NCBI RefSeq assembly: GCF_900215625.1
Contig: NZ_OBEK01000002.1
Span: 1 to 64,000, forward strand
Source: Terribacillus aidingensis
GTDB taxonomy: Bacteria; Bacillota; Bacilli; Bacillales; Amphibacillaceae
Direction of reading: 5' to 3'
DNA: 64,000 nt
Shown here: piece after piece, positions 1 through 8,071 of the stretch
Layout: each line of letters opens with the position of its first letter
Position numbering within the stretch: the first letter of the stretch is position 1
Program-made: the position numbers and the translations under genes
The notes under the pieces: generated by a model
Told to the model about the DNA's origin: nothing
Seen by the model: only the letters and a program-made list of their open reading frames with translations
The model's database searches: none

Positions 1-569
<569 letters not shown>

Positions 570-578
570 TTGCATAAC

Positions 579-612
579 GGCTATAGTAACGAAGACTGCT
601 ATAGCCTTTTTT
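579..612 (+). terminator. rho-independent terminator
   Basis: The 8-bp stem ggctatag/ctatagcc is followed by a T run, directly after the collagen-like gene. Confidence 0.85.
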
Positions 613-637
613 GCTGGAAAATATGGAACACTAAAAC

Positions 638-666
638 TTTTCAGTCAATAAATCAACGCGTATAAT
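638..666 (+). promoter_or_regulatory. sigma-A promoter for the M3 peptidase
   Basis: TTTTCA (638-643), a 17-nt spacer and a perfect TATAAT (661-666) stand about 30 nt before the ATG at 697. Confidence 0.6.
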
Positions 667-696
667 AGGGGAGTAATTGAAGGAGGGGCATACATA

Positions 697-2490
697 ATGA
701 CAAATAAATATGGACAAACATGGGATTTGGATGTGATTTTCCCGGGCGGCAGTAATTCTAGCGAACTTTCTGAATACGCTCAGAAAGCAGAGCACGCATT
801 ACAAGAATGGAAACAAGCGCTGGAGGATTTCCAAGTACCTGATGAGTCTGCAAATCCTGCTGGTTTATTAAGTATAGTAGAGAAATGGGAAGCATCTGCA
901 AAACGTGTATTTGAGGTTGTTGCGTTCGTGGAATGCTTAGTGGCACAAGATGTAACAGATAAAAAAGCGAAGCAGTGGTCAGGTAAAAAGGATGAGCTTA
1001 TGGCTGCTTACAGTGGAACACTAACGGGTGTAGATAAAGTCATTACGCAAGTACCGCAGCAGACATGGGAACAGATGCTTGAGAAAGATGAGCTGATTAA
1101 TTATGCATTTGTTCTTGAGGAACGCAGAAAAGAAGCAGTTGAGAAGCTATCTCCAGAACAGGAGGTACTGCTGAATGATTTGGCTATTGATGGCTATCAT
1201 GGCTGGGGAAGCATGTACGACACAATTGTCAGCAGCATTCAAGTGCCATTGGAAATTGATGGAGAAGAGAAAACTTATTCTGTTGGCCAGGCAGCAAATA
1301 AATTAGATGCGGCAGATCGTAAGGTGAGACAGCATGTATTTGGCAAAATGCAGGAAGCTTGGACAGAAAAAGAGGACTTCTTTGCTGAAACGCTCAATCA
1401 TCTGGCTGGTTTTCGTTTGCAAACATACAAGCATCGAAAATGGGATAACGTTTTAAAAGAGCCGTTAGCGTACAACCGTATGTCCCAGCAAACATTGAAT
1501 GCAATGTGGGGCGCAATTTCAGATGAGAAAGATACCTTTGTAAAATATCTGCAGCGAAAAGCTGATTTACTCGGACTGGAGAAATTGAGCTGGTACGATA
1601 TTGATGCACCGCTATCTTCTACTACGAAGCACGTAACATACGATGAAGCAGCTGACTTTATTGTGAAGCATTTCCGTGCTTATAGTACGCAAATGGCGGA
1701 CTTCTCTCAGCAAGCATTTGAAAAACGCTGGATTGAAGCAGAAGATCGCAATAGCAAACGTCCCGGCGGGTTCTGCACAAGCTTCCCAGACAAAAAGGAA
1801 AGCCGTATTTTTATGACGTTCAGCGGAACAGCGAATAACGTATCGACGCTTGCACATGAATTAGGACATGCTTACCATAGTTATGCAATGAATGATGTGG
1901 AGCAGCTGAATCAGGAATATGCAATGAACGTAGCGGAGACAGCCTCCACTTTGGCTGAATTGATTGTCTCAGACGCTGCTGTAAAAGAAGCAGCAACAAA
2001 GGAAGAAAAGATTGCGTTAATCGAGGAGAAAATCCAGCGCAGCATCGCTTTCTTCATGAATATACATGCTCGCTTCTTATTTGAAACTAGATTTTATGAA
2101 GAACGTAAAAATGGACTTGTGTCAGCAGCGCGCTTGCGCGAATTAATGGTCGATGCTCAAAAAGAGGCTTACAGTGATCAGCTTGGCGAATATGATCCCA
2201 CATTCTGGGCATCCAAGCTCCATTTCTATGCTACGGACGTACCGTTTTACAATTTCCCTTATACATTCGGTTTCTTATTCAGTACAGGTATTTATGCAAA
2301 AGCAGCAGATAATCCGGAAACATTTGAGAGCTCTTATAATGCATTGCTTGAAGATACAGGCCGTATGACGGTTGAGGATCTGGCAATGAAGCATTTACAA
2401 GAAGATTTAACGCAAAAAGACTTCTGGCTGAAAGCAATTGAAGTGTGCAAGCGAGACGTTGAAGAATTCTTGCGCTTGACTGCAAAATAA
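697..2490 (+). CDS. pepF: M3-family oligoendopeptidase (PepF type)
   Basis: A cytoplasmic zinc metallopeptidase of 597 residues, the usual length for the pepF/M3 family, which cleaves short peptides. The zinc-binding HEXXH motif is visible as HELGH at residues 387-391, with a downstream Glu (about residue 414, in NVAETAST) as the likely third ligand. The region around RPGGFCTSF and SGTANNVSTLAHELGH is typical of the clade. No signal peptide is present. The ATG is preceded by a strong AAGGAGGGG site at 680-688. The gene stands alone between two terminators. It may work together with the di/tripeptide symporter encoded 500 bp downstream on the other strand, but that is inference. Confidence 0.9.
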   Translation: MTNKYGQTWDLDVIFPGGSNSSELSEYAQKAEHALQEWKQALEDFQVPDESANPAGLLSIVEKWEASAKRVFEVVAFVECLVAQDVTDKKAKQWSGKKDELMAAYSGTLTGVDKVITQVPQQTWEQMLEKDELINYAFVLEERRKEAVEKLSPEQEVLLNDLAIDGYHGWGSMYDTIVSSIQVPLEIDGEEKTYSVGQAANKLDAADRKVRQHVFGKMQEAWTEKEDFFAETLNHLAGFRLQTYKHRKWDNVLKEPLAYNRMSQQTLNAMWGAISDEKDTFVKYLQRKADLLGLEKLSWYDIDAPLSSTTKHVTYDEAADFIVKHFRAYSTQMADFSQQAFEKRWIEAEDRNSKRPGGFCTSFPDKKESRIFMTFSGTANNVSTLAHELGHAYHSYAMNDVEQLNQEYAMNVAETASTLAELIVSDAAVKEAATKEEKIALIEEKIQRSIAFFMNIHARFLFETRFYEERKNGLVSAARLRELMVDAQKEAYSDQLGEYDPTFWASKLHFYATDVPFYNFPYTFGFLFSTGIYAKAADNPETFESSYNALLEDTGRMTVEDLAMKHLQEDLTQKDFWLKAIEVCKRDVEEFLRLTAK

Positions 2491-2496
2491 CATGGA

Positions 2497-2526
2497 AGAC
2501 CACTCGTATGGGTGGTCTCTTTTTTA
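2497..2526 (+). terminator. rho-independent terminator
   Basis: Stem agaccac/gtggtct followed by CTTTTTT, just after pepF. Confidence 0.8.
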
Positions 2527-2610
2527 TGACATTTGTCATATTTAACAGTGACAAATCTTCCTTACGCTTCCAATTTCAGCTTGCTATTCTGGTAACAGGA
2601 GGTGGGCTGG

Positions 2611-2950
2611 ATGCTGAAGCTGACCACAATAAGAAATTCTTTCAAGGAAAAACAGTACTGGAGGATATTTCGTTCCAAATGACGCAGGGAGATAGCCTCG
2701 TTATGCTGGGGGCAAATGGAGCGGAGAAATGTACTTTATTGAAGATTATCATGAAGATGTTAGGGGAGGATGACGGAAAAATAGAATGGTCACAGAAGAA
2801 GCCGCGAATCAGTTATGTGCCTCATCGCCTTCCATCATTGGCAATCTAACTGTCTGGCAATTTGCTTCTTATCTGCTGGCGCTGCATGGAAGCAAGGAAC
2901 AAACCCCTAGCATAAAGCGGGCTGTAAGCAGAGAAAAAATATACATATAA
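2611..2950 (+). pseudogene. decayed ABC-transporter ATPase (N-terminal fragment)
   Basis: A Shine-Dalgarno site (aggaggtg, 2597-2604) precedes ATG 2611, which opens MLKLTTIRNSFK. The frame then shifts near 2645 into one reading GKTVLEDISF and a Walker A-like stretch GANGAEKCTL. Functional ATPases have GANGAGKSTL here, so both the third Gly and the Ser are lost. A second shift near 2835 moves the homology to another frame (IGNLTVWQFASYLLALHG, typical of the region after the Q-loop) before it ends near 2950. Signature, Walker B and H-loop regions and any permease are absent. With two frameshifts, two active-site changes and a 3' truncation it is a clear remnant. Confidence 0.8.
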
Positions 2951-2983
2951 AAAACACAGCTCCTTTGCGGAACTGTGTTTTTT
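2951..2983. terminator. bidirectional terminator
   Basis: AAAACACAG/CTGTGTTTT hairpin with A and T runs on both sides. It serves the minus-strand dtpT and closes the remnant on the plus strand. Confidence 0.8.
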
Positions 2984-2984
2984 A

Positions 2985-4361
2985 CTAGTCTCGAGCATCT
3001 AGCATAGCTTGCAGTTTCTTGGATACAGTTAAGAGGATAAGACCTACTATAATGGTTACAATCCCGATTGCACTAAAAATTTCAAGGTATCCGAGTGATT
3101 CTGTTAAAGCGGCTAGTTGACCAGCAATGATATTGGAAATTCCTGTTGCGGCCATCCAGATACCCATTAGTAGGGAAGCGATTTTAATAGGTGCAACTTT
3201 GCTTATCATGGATAACCCTACTGGTGAAAGACATAACTCTCCAAGTGTATGGAAGAGATAAGTGAATACGATGAACAAGATGTTTGCTTTTTGAGTAATA
3301 TCAGCTTCATTACTACCAGTAAATAATACTGCTGGTACTAAAATGATGAAACCAATTCCTAGTAGAACCATCCCCATAGACATTTTGGTAGTAGTATTGA
3401 TGTCTCCGCGTTTTGTTCGACTTAGTTTTAACCATAAGCCCGAAATAATTGGTGCCAGAATTACAATGAATACTGGATTCAGAGATTGGAACCAAGAAAC
3501 AGGCACCTCGTAGCTTCCAATAGTTCGATCGATAAAGTCACGTGTATAAAGCGTTAGGGATGTCCCGGCTTGTTCGAAACCTGCCCAGAAAAAGATAACG
3601 AAACAAGCAAGAATTAATACAGCTACAGTTCGTTTCTTATCCGCTTTTGTTAGTTTGGCAGGAGCTCCGCCATCCACACTTGCAATTTTTCTTGCAGGTT
3701 TTGTACCAATGTCGCCAAGATAGCGTTTGCTTAAGGAGTTAAAAATAACTTGCCCGATGATCATACCAATTGATGATGCTAGGAACGCCCATTTAAAACC
3801 AAAATGTTCAATTCCAGATGCATCTACGGTGTGGAAAAGATCTTCTGCTAAGAAACCTGCCACAAGTGGAGAGAAGAAGGCTCCAATATTGATTCCCATA
3901 TAGAAAATGGTGAATGCAGCATCTTTCCGTTTATCAAGCGGCTCATATAATTCACCGACATGTGTGGAAATGTTCGGTTTGAAAAATCCGTTACCAATAA
4001 TCAAGAACAGCATCCCGACGTAAAGGCCTGCTTGTGTATTGAAAAGGAATAAACTGAAATCTCCAATAGCCATCAAAATACCGCCAATTGTAATTGCAGT
4101 TCGTAGTCCGATAAACCTGTCTGTAAGCCAACCGCCAATAATAGGGGTGAAGTATACAATACCAGTATAAAAACCATATATAAGCGCAGCAGTTTGAGTA
4201 TCCATGCCTAACCCGCCACTTATAACTGTGGCAGTCAGATACAGCATTAGTACAGCACGCATGCCATAATAGCTATACCTTTCCCACATCTCAGTGAAGA
4301 AGAGAAGATACAATCCCTTTGGATGCTTCTTCCCTTGTGGGATTGTAGCTGGTGTATCCAT
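2985..4361 (-). CDS. dtpT: POT-family proton-coupled di/tripeptide transporter
   Basis: A 458-residue integral membrane protein with about 12-14 hydrophobic helices. The first helix carries the family signature ExWERYSYYGMR, in which the Glu and Arg couple proton movement to peptide uptake. A second signature (GFFKPN) lies in the loop after helix 4. It belongs to the POT/PTR branch of the major facilitator superfamily (YclF/DtpT type). The ATG follows AAAGGGAGG. It has its own promoter (4397-4426) and terminator, so it is monocistronic. The partner intracellular peptidase could be the nearby M3 enzyme. Confidence 0.9.
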   Translation of the reverse strand: MDTPATIPQGKKHPKGLYLLFFTEMWERYSYYGMRAVLMLYLTATVISGGLGMDTQTAALIYGFYTGIVYFTPIIGGWLTDRFIGLRTAITIGGILMAIGDFSLFLFNTQAGLYVGMLFLIIGNGFFKPNISTHVGELYEPLDKRKDAAFTIFYMGINIGAFFSPLVAGFLAEDLFHTVDASGIEHFGFKWAFLASSIGMIIGQVIFNSLSKRYLGDIGTKPARKIASVDGGAPAKLTKADKKRTVAVLILACFVIFFWAGFEQAGTSLTLYTRDFIDRTIGSYEVPVSWFQSLNPVFIVILAPIISGLWLKLSRTKRGDINTTTKMSMGMVLLGIGFIILVPAVLFTGSNEADITQKANILFIVFTYLFHTLGELCLSPVGLSMISKVAPIKIASLLMGIWMAATGISNIIAGQLAALTESLGYLEIFSAIGIVTIIVGLILLTVSKKLQAMLDARD

Positions 4362-4396
4362 AATAAAAAATCCTCCCTTTTTGTCGAACAGTGTCC

Positions 4397-4426
4397 ATTA
4401 TACGTTATAGTTTTTCTCGAATTCAA
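4397..4426 (-). promoter_or_regulatory. sigma-A promoter for dtpT
   Basis: On the minus strand TTGAAT (4421-4426), an 18-nt spacer and perfect TATAAT (4397-4402) lie about 36 nt upstream of the dtpT start. Confidence 0.6.
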
Positions 4427-4513
4427 ACAATTTTGTTATATGAAGTAAAAGTAAAACAATTGCTAAAATTGGCACTTGGATGATATTTCAACTATAGGAA
4501 AAATTAATATTTG

Positions 4514-4542
4514 TTGCTGGAGTTGTCATTTTTCTTTATAAT
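4514..4542 (+). promoter_or_regulatory. sigma-A promoter of the TPP riboswitch-thiT unit
   Basis: TTGCTG (4514-4519), a 17-nt spacer and TATAAT (4537-4542) place transcription start near 4549, about 30 nt before the aptamer. Confidence 0.65.
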
Positions 4543-4578
4543 AGAAGAACAACAGAAAACAATCGGTACAAAAAGCCT

Positions 4579-4662
4579 GCAGGGGGAGCCATTATGGCTG
4601 AGATGGACGTATGTCCAGACCCTTTGAACCTGTGAGTTAGCACTCGCGTAGGGATGTAGCTT
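4579..4662 (+). promoter_or_regulatory. TPP riboswitch aptamer (THI box)
   Basis: The conserved THI-box blocks occur in order: GGGGGAGCC, GGCTGAGATGG, GACCCTTTGAACCTG, and AGCACTCGCGTAGGGA. This is the thiamine-pyrophosphate aptamer. It is followed by an intrinsic terminator hairpin and then thiT, so the layout fits premature termination of transcription when TPP is plentiful. Confidence 0.93.
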
Positions 4663-4672
4663 CTTTGATGGG

Positions 4673-4726
4673 AAAACAATGCACATTTGGGCCATCGGAA
4701 GATCCCGCTGCAGCATTGTTTTTTTG
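4673..4726 (+). terminator. riboswitch expression-platform terminator
   Basis: The stem aacaatgc (4675-4682) / gcattgtt (4713-4720), with inner pairing, is followed by TTTTTTG. It lies between the aptamer and thiT and is presumably formed when TPP is bound. Confidence 0.8.
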
Positions 4727-4756
4727 TTGCATTCTTTTTTATAGGGGAGAAGCAAT

Positions 4757-5323
4757 ATGCAATCAAGAAGCAAGGTTTTATTTTTAGTTGAAGTGGCGAT
4801 TTTTGCTGCGCTAGCAGTTGTTTTGGACTTATTTTCATTTAAAGCATGGGCGCAGGGAGGGAGCATCTCCTTACAGATGGTCCCAATTTTCCTGATGGCC
4901 TTCCGCTGGGGATGGAAAGGCGGTCTCTTAACAGGATTAGTTGTAGGATTGCTCCAACTTGTTACAGGGCCTTATATCATACATGTTGTCCAAGGATTCC
5001 TAGATTATCCGGCCGCCTTTACTTTAGTAGGATTAGCTGCGGTAACGTCTGGATTGGCACAAAAAGCTGCAAAACAGAACAATCGATTTAAGCTCGCTTT
5101 GCTTCTTATCGTCGGAACATTAATCGGCAGCCTTGGACGCTTTGCTGCTCACTTTGTAGGAGGCATGGTTTTCTTCGGAAGTGCAGCTGCACCAGGACAA
5201 TCCGTTTGGATTTATTCATTAATTTATAATGGCTCATATTTATTACCTAGTTTTATTGCTAGTATTGCAGTTATTATTATTTTAGTGTTCGCACAGCCCA
5301 AACTAATTCTTCCAAAACACTAA
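4757..5323 (+). CDS. thiT: thiamine transporter ThiT (ECF S component)
   Basis: A 188-residue membrane protein with six hydrophobic helices; it is the substrate-binding S component of an energy-coupling-factor importer for thiamine. The segment AWAQGGSISLQMVPI matches the ThiT (YuaJ) family's loop after helix 1, and the Trp/Tyr-rich C-terminal half (SVWIYSLIYNGSYLLP) matches its binding pocket. The energising EcfA/EcfA'/EcfT module is not in the window and is shared with other S components in Firmicutes. The TPP riboswitch directly upstream independently supports the substrate. The ATG follows a GGGGAG site. Confidence 0.92.
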   Translation: MQSRSKVLFLVEVAIFAALAVVLDLFSFKAWAQGGSISLQMVPIFLMAFRWGWKGGLLTGLVVGLLQLVTGPYIIHVVQGFLDYPAAFTLVGLAAVTSGLAQKAAKQNNRFKLALLLIVGTLIGSLGRFAAHFVGGMVFFGSAAAPGQSVWIYSLIYNGSYLLPSFIASIAVIIILVFAQPKLILPKH

Positions 5324-5356
5324 AAAGAGCACTGTCCATTTGGACAGTGCTCTTTC
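5323..5356. terminator. bidirectional terminator
   Basis: Perfect 14-bp stem AAAGAGCACTGTCC/GGACAGTGCTCTTT with a 4-nt loop between convergent thiT and the yflT-like gene. Confidence 0.88.
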
Positions 5357-5359
5357 GCT

Positions 5360-5710
5360 TTAGATAAGCAAGCCCTCTACATTATCCGTATCCTTTACAA
5401 TAAGGAAAATTTTCCCTTCATCCAAGTCTTCTTCAAAGTCTTCCGCTTCTTCTTGAGAGAAGCCGATATCTTTTAATTTTGCGCGAAGTTCATCACCTTG
5501 TTTACTGAACATGCTGCCTACCGCACTTTTCGCATCCATTTCGGAAAGGCCGATTGTATTGGCGTCTACTTTGCTTGATACACGTTTCGTGCGGTCATCA
5601 TCATGTGACAGAACGTAGATGTTATCTTTATGAACGCCTTTTGTGCTAAGCAGCTGAATGTCTTCTTGTAGTTTTTCATCGTTTGTGTATTCTTTCAAAA
5701 ATGGTTTCAT
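5360..5710 (-). CDS. YflT-family general stress protein
   Basis: A 116-residue soluble acidic protein. The N-terminal half has the pattern of the heat-induced stress protein YflT domain (KEYTNDEKLQEDIQLLSTKG, then D-N-I-Y-V-L-S-H-D). The C-terminal half is strongly acidic (SQEEAEDFEEDLDEGKI). Family members are sigma-B-controlled stress proteins of unknown biochemical activity. Here a close match to the sigma-B promoter consensus lies 40 nt upstream (5750-5774), which supports the assignment. The ATG follows AAAGGAGAG. Convergent with thiT, divergent from the next gene. Confidence 0.8.
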   Translation of the reverse strand: MKPFLKEYTNDEKLQEDIQLLSTKGVHKDNIYVLSHDDDRTKRVSSKVDANTIGLSEMDAKSAVGSMFSKQGDELRAKLKDIGFSQEEAEDFEEDLDEGKIFLIVKDTDNVEGLLI

Positions 5711-5749
5711 GTGTATCTCTCCTTTAAAAATTGATGTGATGGTAACTAT

Positions 5750-5774
5750 GTACCCGCATGAACTATAGTTAAAC
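5750..5774 (-). promoter_or_regulatory. sigma-B-type promoter
   Basis: On the minus strand GTTTAA (5769-5774), a 13-nt spacer and GGGTAC (5750-5755) fit the sigma-B consensus GTTTAA-N12-15-GGGTAT with one mismatch. It precedes the YflT-family stress gene. Confidence 0.75.
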
Positions 5775-5799
5775 TATTATAAGATTCACTGCTGAAAGG

Positions 5800-5821
5800 C
5801 ATACATCTGTTCGTATGTATG
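5800..5821. promoter_or_regulatory. inverted repeat, possible operator
   Basis: CATACAT (5800-5806) and ATGTATG (5815-5821) form a perfect 7-8-7 inverted repeat in the divergent region between the stress gene and the unknown gene at 5883. It has no T run, so it is more likely a protein-binding site than a terminator. Confidence 0.35.
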
Positions 5822-5832
5822 GTACACTGAAA

Positions 5833-5846
5833 AGAAAGCGCTTTGC
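5833..5846 (+). promoter_or_regulatory. cre-like site
   Basis: AGAAAGCGCTTTGC matches 11 of 14 positions of the palindromic CcpA-box optimum TGAAAGCGCTTTCA. It lies 37 nt before the ATG at 5883, a position where bound CcpA would repress. Confidence 0.35.
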
Positions 5847-5882
5847 ATGTTTTCGGTTATGTGATCGGAAGGAGGGAGCATT

Positions 5883-6239
5883 ATGGTGAATATCATTGAT
5901 ATGGATCAGGTGCGGACGAAGAAACGAATGCTTCAGGTTGCCAGGCCAAAAGGAATTGAATATGAGATTTATCTAACAGTTGTAAAATACGTGGACAAAC
6001 ATGCTCAGCCAGATTCGACGAATGAAAATATGATGACGACATCCTCCGATTTAGCTAAGGTATACAATGGAGATCGTAAGCAGTTTAAGGCAACCTATCA
6101 TGAATTGCTGCACTATTGGAAAATCACCGTGCTTGATGAGGAATTCCCTACTGATGAAGAATTTGAGCAGTTCCCCAAACTAGGAGACTTGTGCAGTTTT
6201 ATTGATCGTAAAGTACAACAAGATAAATATATGAGTTAA
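5883..6239 (+). CDS. conserved-looking hypothetical protein, 118 aa
   Basis: I do not recognise a family. The protein is soluble and mixed-charge, with a Tyr/Lys-rich middle (EYEIYLTVVKYVDKHAQ) and an acidic C-terminal third. It has no signal peptide, membrane segment, cysteine pair or nucleotide-binding motif apart from one Cys near the end. It has a strong ribosome site (GGAAGGAGGGAG) and its own terminator, and behaves as a monocistronic gene. Upstream are an inverted repeat (5800-5821) and a cre-like sequence (5833-5846), which may make it responsive to carbon source. Confidence 0.7.
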   Translation: MVNIIDMDQVRTKKRMLQVARPKGIEYEIYLTVVKYVDKHAQPDSTNENMMTTSSDLAKVYNGDRKQFKATYHELLHYWKITVLDEEFPTDEEFEQFPKLGDLCSFIDRKVQQDKYMS

Positions 6240-6242
6240 AGT

Positions 6243-6268
6243 CAGCAGCAGCTAGCTGCTGTTTTTTT
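6243..6268 (+). terminator. rho-independent terminator
   Basis: Palindrome CAGCAGCTAGCTGCTG (6246-6261) followed by seven Ts. Confidence 0.75.
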
Positions 6269-6374
6269 ATGCAAGGATAGAAAGTGTGTAACTGCAAATC
6301 CTATTGGCGTGACGTTTCATTTCGTATAGGAAAGGCAATACAAAACTAATTGATAGTGAAAAGGAGAGAGTCAT

Positions 6375-6866
6375 ATGGCAAATAAAACAACGGATGTTTC
6401 GGCTGCGGAAGTAGTAGAGCTGTTGGAAATAGATGGCGGCGAGAAGGTAATCGTCTTTGGTGCTGGAAACGGTGACTTGGTTATTCCAATTGCACACAAG
6501 ACAAAGGATCGTGTGACAGCACTTGAGGAAGACGAGAGCTTATTAGAAAAGCTGGCACTTCGAGCTGAAGAAGAAACACTTTCAAATATTGACAGAATGC
6601 CAAGCGGATTAGGAAGACTCAATTTTCCAGACGCTTCCTTTCAACGCGGTCTAGCAGCATTTGTCTTAGATAATACAGACAATCCAGAATTAGCAGCTAA
6701 AGAAATCTATCGGGTGACAATTGAAAAAGGTATCTTTCTGGCGCTAGGCTACAGCAAAGATCAAAGTGCTGACTTGGTAGCTGATAAACTGCAAGAAGCA
6801 GGCTTTAAAGTTACCAAAGGACAGCTGCATGAGGAAGTTTACTATGTAAAAGCATATAAAGCATAA
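6375..6866 (+). CDS. small class I SAM-dependent methyltransferase-like protein
   Basis: 163 residues. The glycine-rich SAM-binding motif I is visible as VIVFGAGNGDL near residues 25-35, followed by an acidic residue at the end of strand 2 (VTALEED). A motif-IV-like segment (FQRGLAAFVLDNTDNPE) and a C-terminal strand pair complete a minimal Rossmann methyltransferase fold. The substrate cannot be told. It lacks the extra domains of RNA, protein or menaquinone methyltransferases, and similar short proteins in Bacillaceae are annotated only as methyltransferase-domain proteins. The ATG follows AAAGGAGAG. Confidence 0.65.
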   Translation: MANKTTDVSAAEVVELLEIDGGEKVIVFGAGNGDLVIPIAHKTKDRVTALEEDESLLEKLALRAEEETLSNIDRMPSGLGRLNFPDASFQRGLAAFVLDNTDNPELAAKEIYRVTIEKGIFLALGYSKDQSADLVADKLQEAGFKVTKGQLHEEVYYVKAYKA

Positions 6867-6889
6867 AAACCGCCATATGGCGGTTTTTT
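6865..6889. terminator. bidirectional terminator
   Basis: AAAACCGCCATATGGCGGTTTT palindromic hairpin (AAAACCGCC/GGCGGTTTT) with A and T runs, between convergent genes. Confidence 0.82.
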
Positions 6890-6893
6890 AACG

Positions 6894-7447
6894 TTAGCTT
6901 AAGTTACTTTCTTTCAGCATACTTGGAATATCACTTTCAGCTGTTGGGTAAGACAAAAGCAGTGACTTCAGTACTTGGATATCTGCGTTTAACTCGATAG
7001 CTAACGTAAATAAATTAATGAGATGCTCAGCGTATGGGGAAAACAGATGAGCACCTGCGATGGTTTGTTTGTGCTTATCGAGAATAGTTTTGCTGTTACC
7101 TTCTTGCAGTCTTGTTGTTTTATTTGTAAAGAAAGAACTAAGATCCTGATCTAGGATAGTATAGTCATCCGGATTATTAGCTGCATCTTCTGAATGGATA
7201 CCAACGGAGGCGATGCCTGGGATTGTATAGCACACAGAAGGTTGTACATGCTTGAAATCATCTTGCTGTTTCTCTTCCAGCATATGTTGGATGACGCTTT
7301 TTTTGGATCACAGCCCCACTGCGGGCATGTACCTCCGAATGGTTTATCATCAATAACAGCCACAGACCAGCCTTTTTCTCTCGCGGCTGAAGCAGTGCTG
7401 TGACCGCTCACGCCGGAACCAATCACAATCAAATCCAATTTTTGCAT
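6894..7447 (-). pseudogene. pyridine nucleotide-disulfide oxidoreductase remnant with internal deletion
   Basis: The first 50 codons from ATG 7447 (after GGAGGAAG) encode an intact FAD-binding start (DLIVIGSGVSGHSTA) and a redox-active site GGTCPQWGCDPKK, the CxxxxC form of glutathione-reductase-like enzymes. Near 7290 the frame breaks. The next frame resumes with a C-terminal interface-domain sequence (PSVCYTIPGIASVG ... AGAHLFSPYAEHLINLFTLAIE). About 280 residues that should lie between, including the NAD(P)-binding domain, are gone, so there is an internal deletion plus frameshift. No function is expected. The parent was probably a glutathione or mercuric reductase-like flavoenzyme. Confidence 0.85.
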
Positions 7448-7583
7448 CGTATCATTCTTCCTCCGTATATCCCGTTTCTTTACCCGTAAGACTTGTAGTA
7501 AAACACATTGCTTACGCGAAGGATAAGTTCTGATAAGATAGAAGAAACAGCTCTATGAAGAGAAATGATAGGAGTGGCAACTT

Positions 7584-7994
7584 ATGAAAACATTCAAATT
7601 AGCAGAACTTATTTTATACCCGACAAATCAGGATAGCGTAGAAGGGAAAGAAATGCAGCTTACAGAGGGGTTAATTATTAATAAAGAGGAAGATAACGAA
7701 TGGGTTGTAGAAGCGGTACTGGATAAAGAAGATTTGGCAATCGTAAGTAAGCTATCACATGACGGAAATGTAGTAATTGCTCAAGTGCGGATTACGAAGC
7801 CGGAAAATCGTCCGGCTTTATTCCTTGTTCAAGTGCAGGAAGTAAATGATTTAGAAGAAGAAGGAAATGTCATTATGAGGGGCAATTTAAGAAGAGAGGA
7901 CCGGAATGATTTGCTCATGACAATCCAACGTCTGCGTAAGGAAGGTAAAGAAGAAGGTGAGATTCTCTTGTGCGGAACTGGTTTAGCAGAATAA
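7584..7994 (+). CDS. ywpF: YwpF-family protein
   Basis: A 136-residue soluble protein. The N-terminus MKTFKLAEL, the block EGLIINKEEDN-WVVEA, and the conserved ending resemble B. subtilis YwpF, a protein of unknown biochemical role. It has an unusual share of Glu, Asn and Val with beta-strand periodicity, and no membrane segment. The ATG follows GATAGGAGTGG. It stands between a decayed oxidoreductase and the potassium transporter gene, with only 77 nt to the latter, but a TATAAT-like sequence in that gap suggests separate transcription. Confidence 0.7.
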   Translation: MKTFKLAELILYPTNQDSVEGKEMQLTEGLIINKEEDNEWVVEAVLDKEDLAIVSKLSHDGNVVIAQVRITKPENRPALFLVQVQEVNDLEEEGNVIMRGNLRREDRNDLLMTIQRLRKEGKEEGEILLCGTGLAE

Positions 7995-8071
7995 GGCATT
8001 TAAAAAACAAGCTATTCTTTTATATCCCTGCTATAATATACGTTTGAAACGTGCAATAAAGGAGTTCTAGT

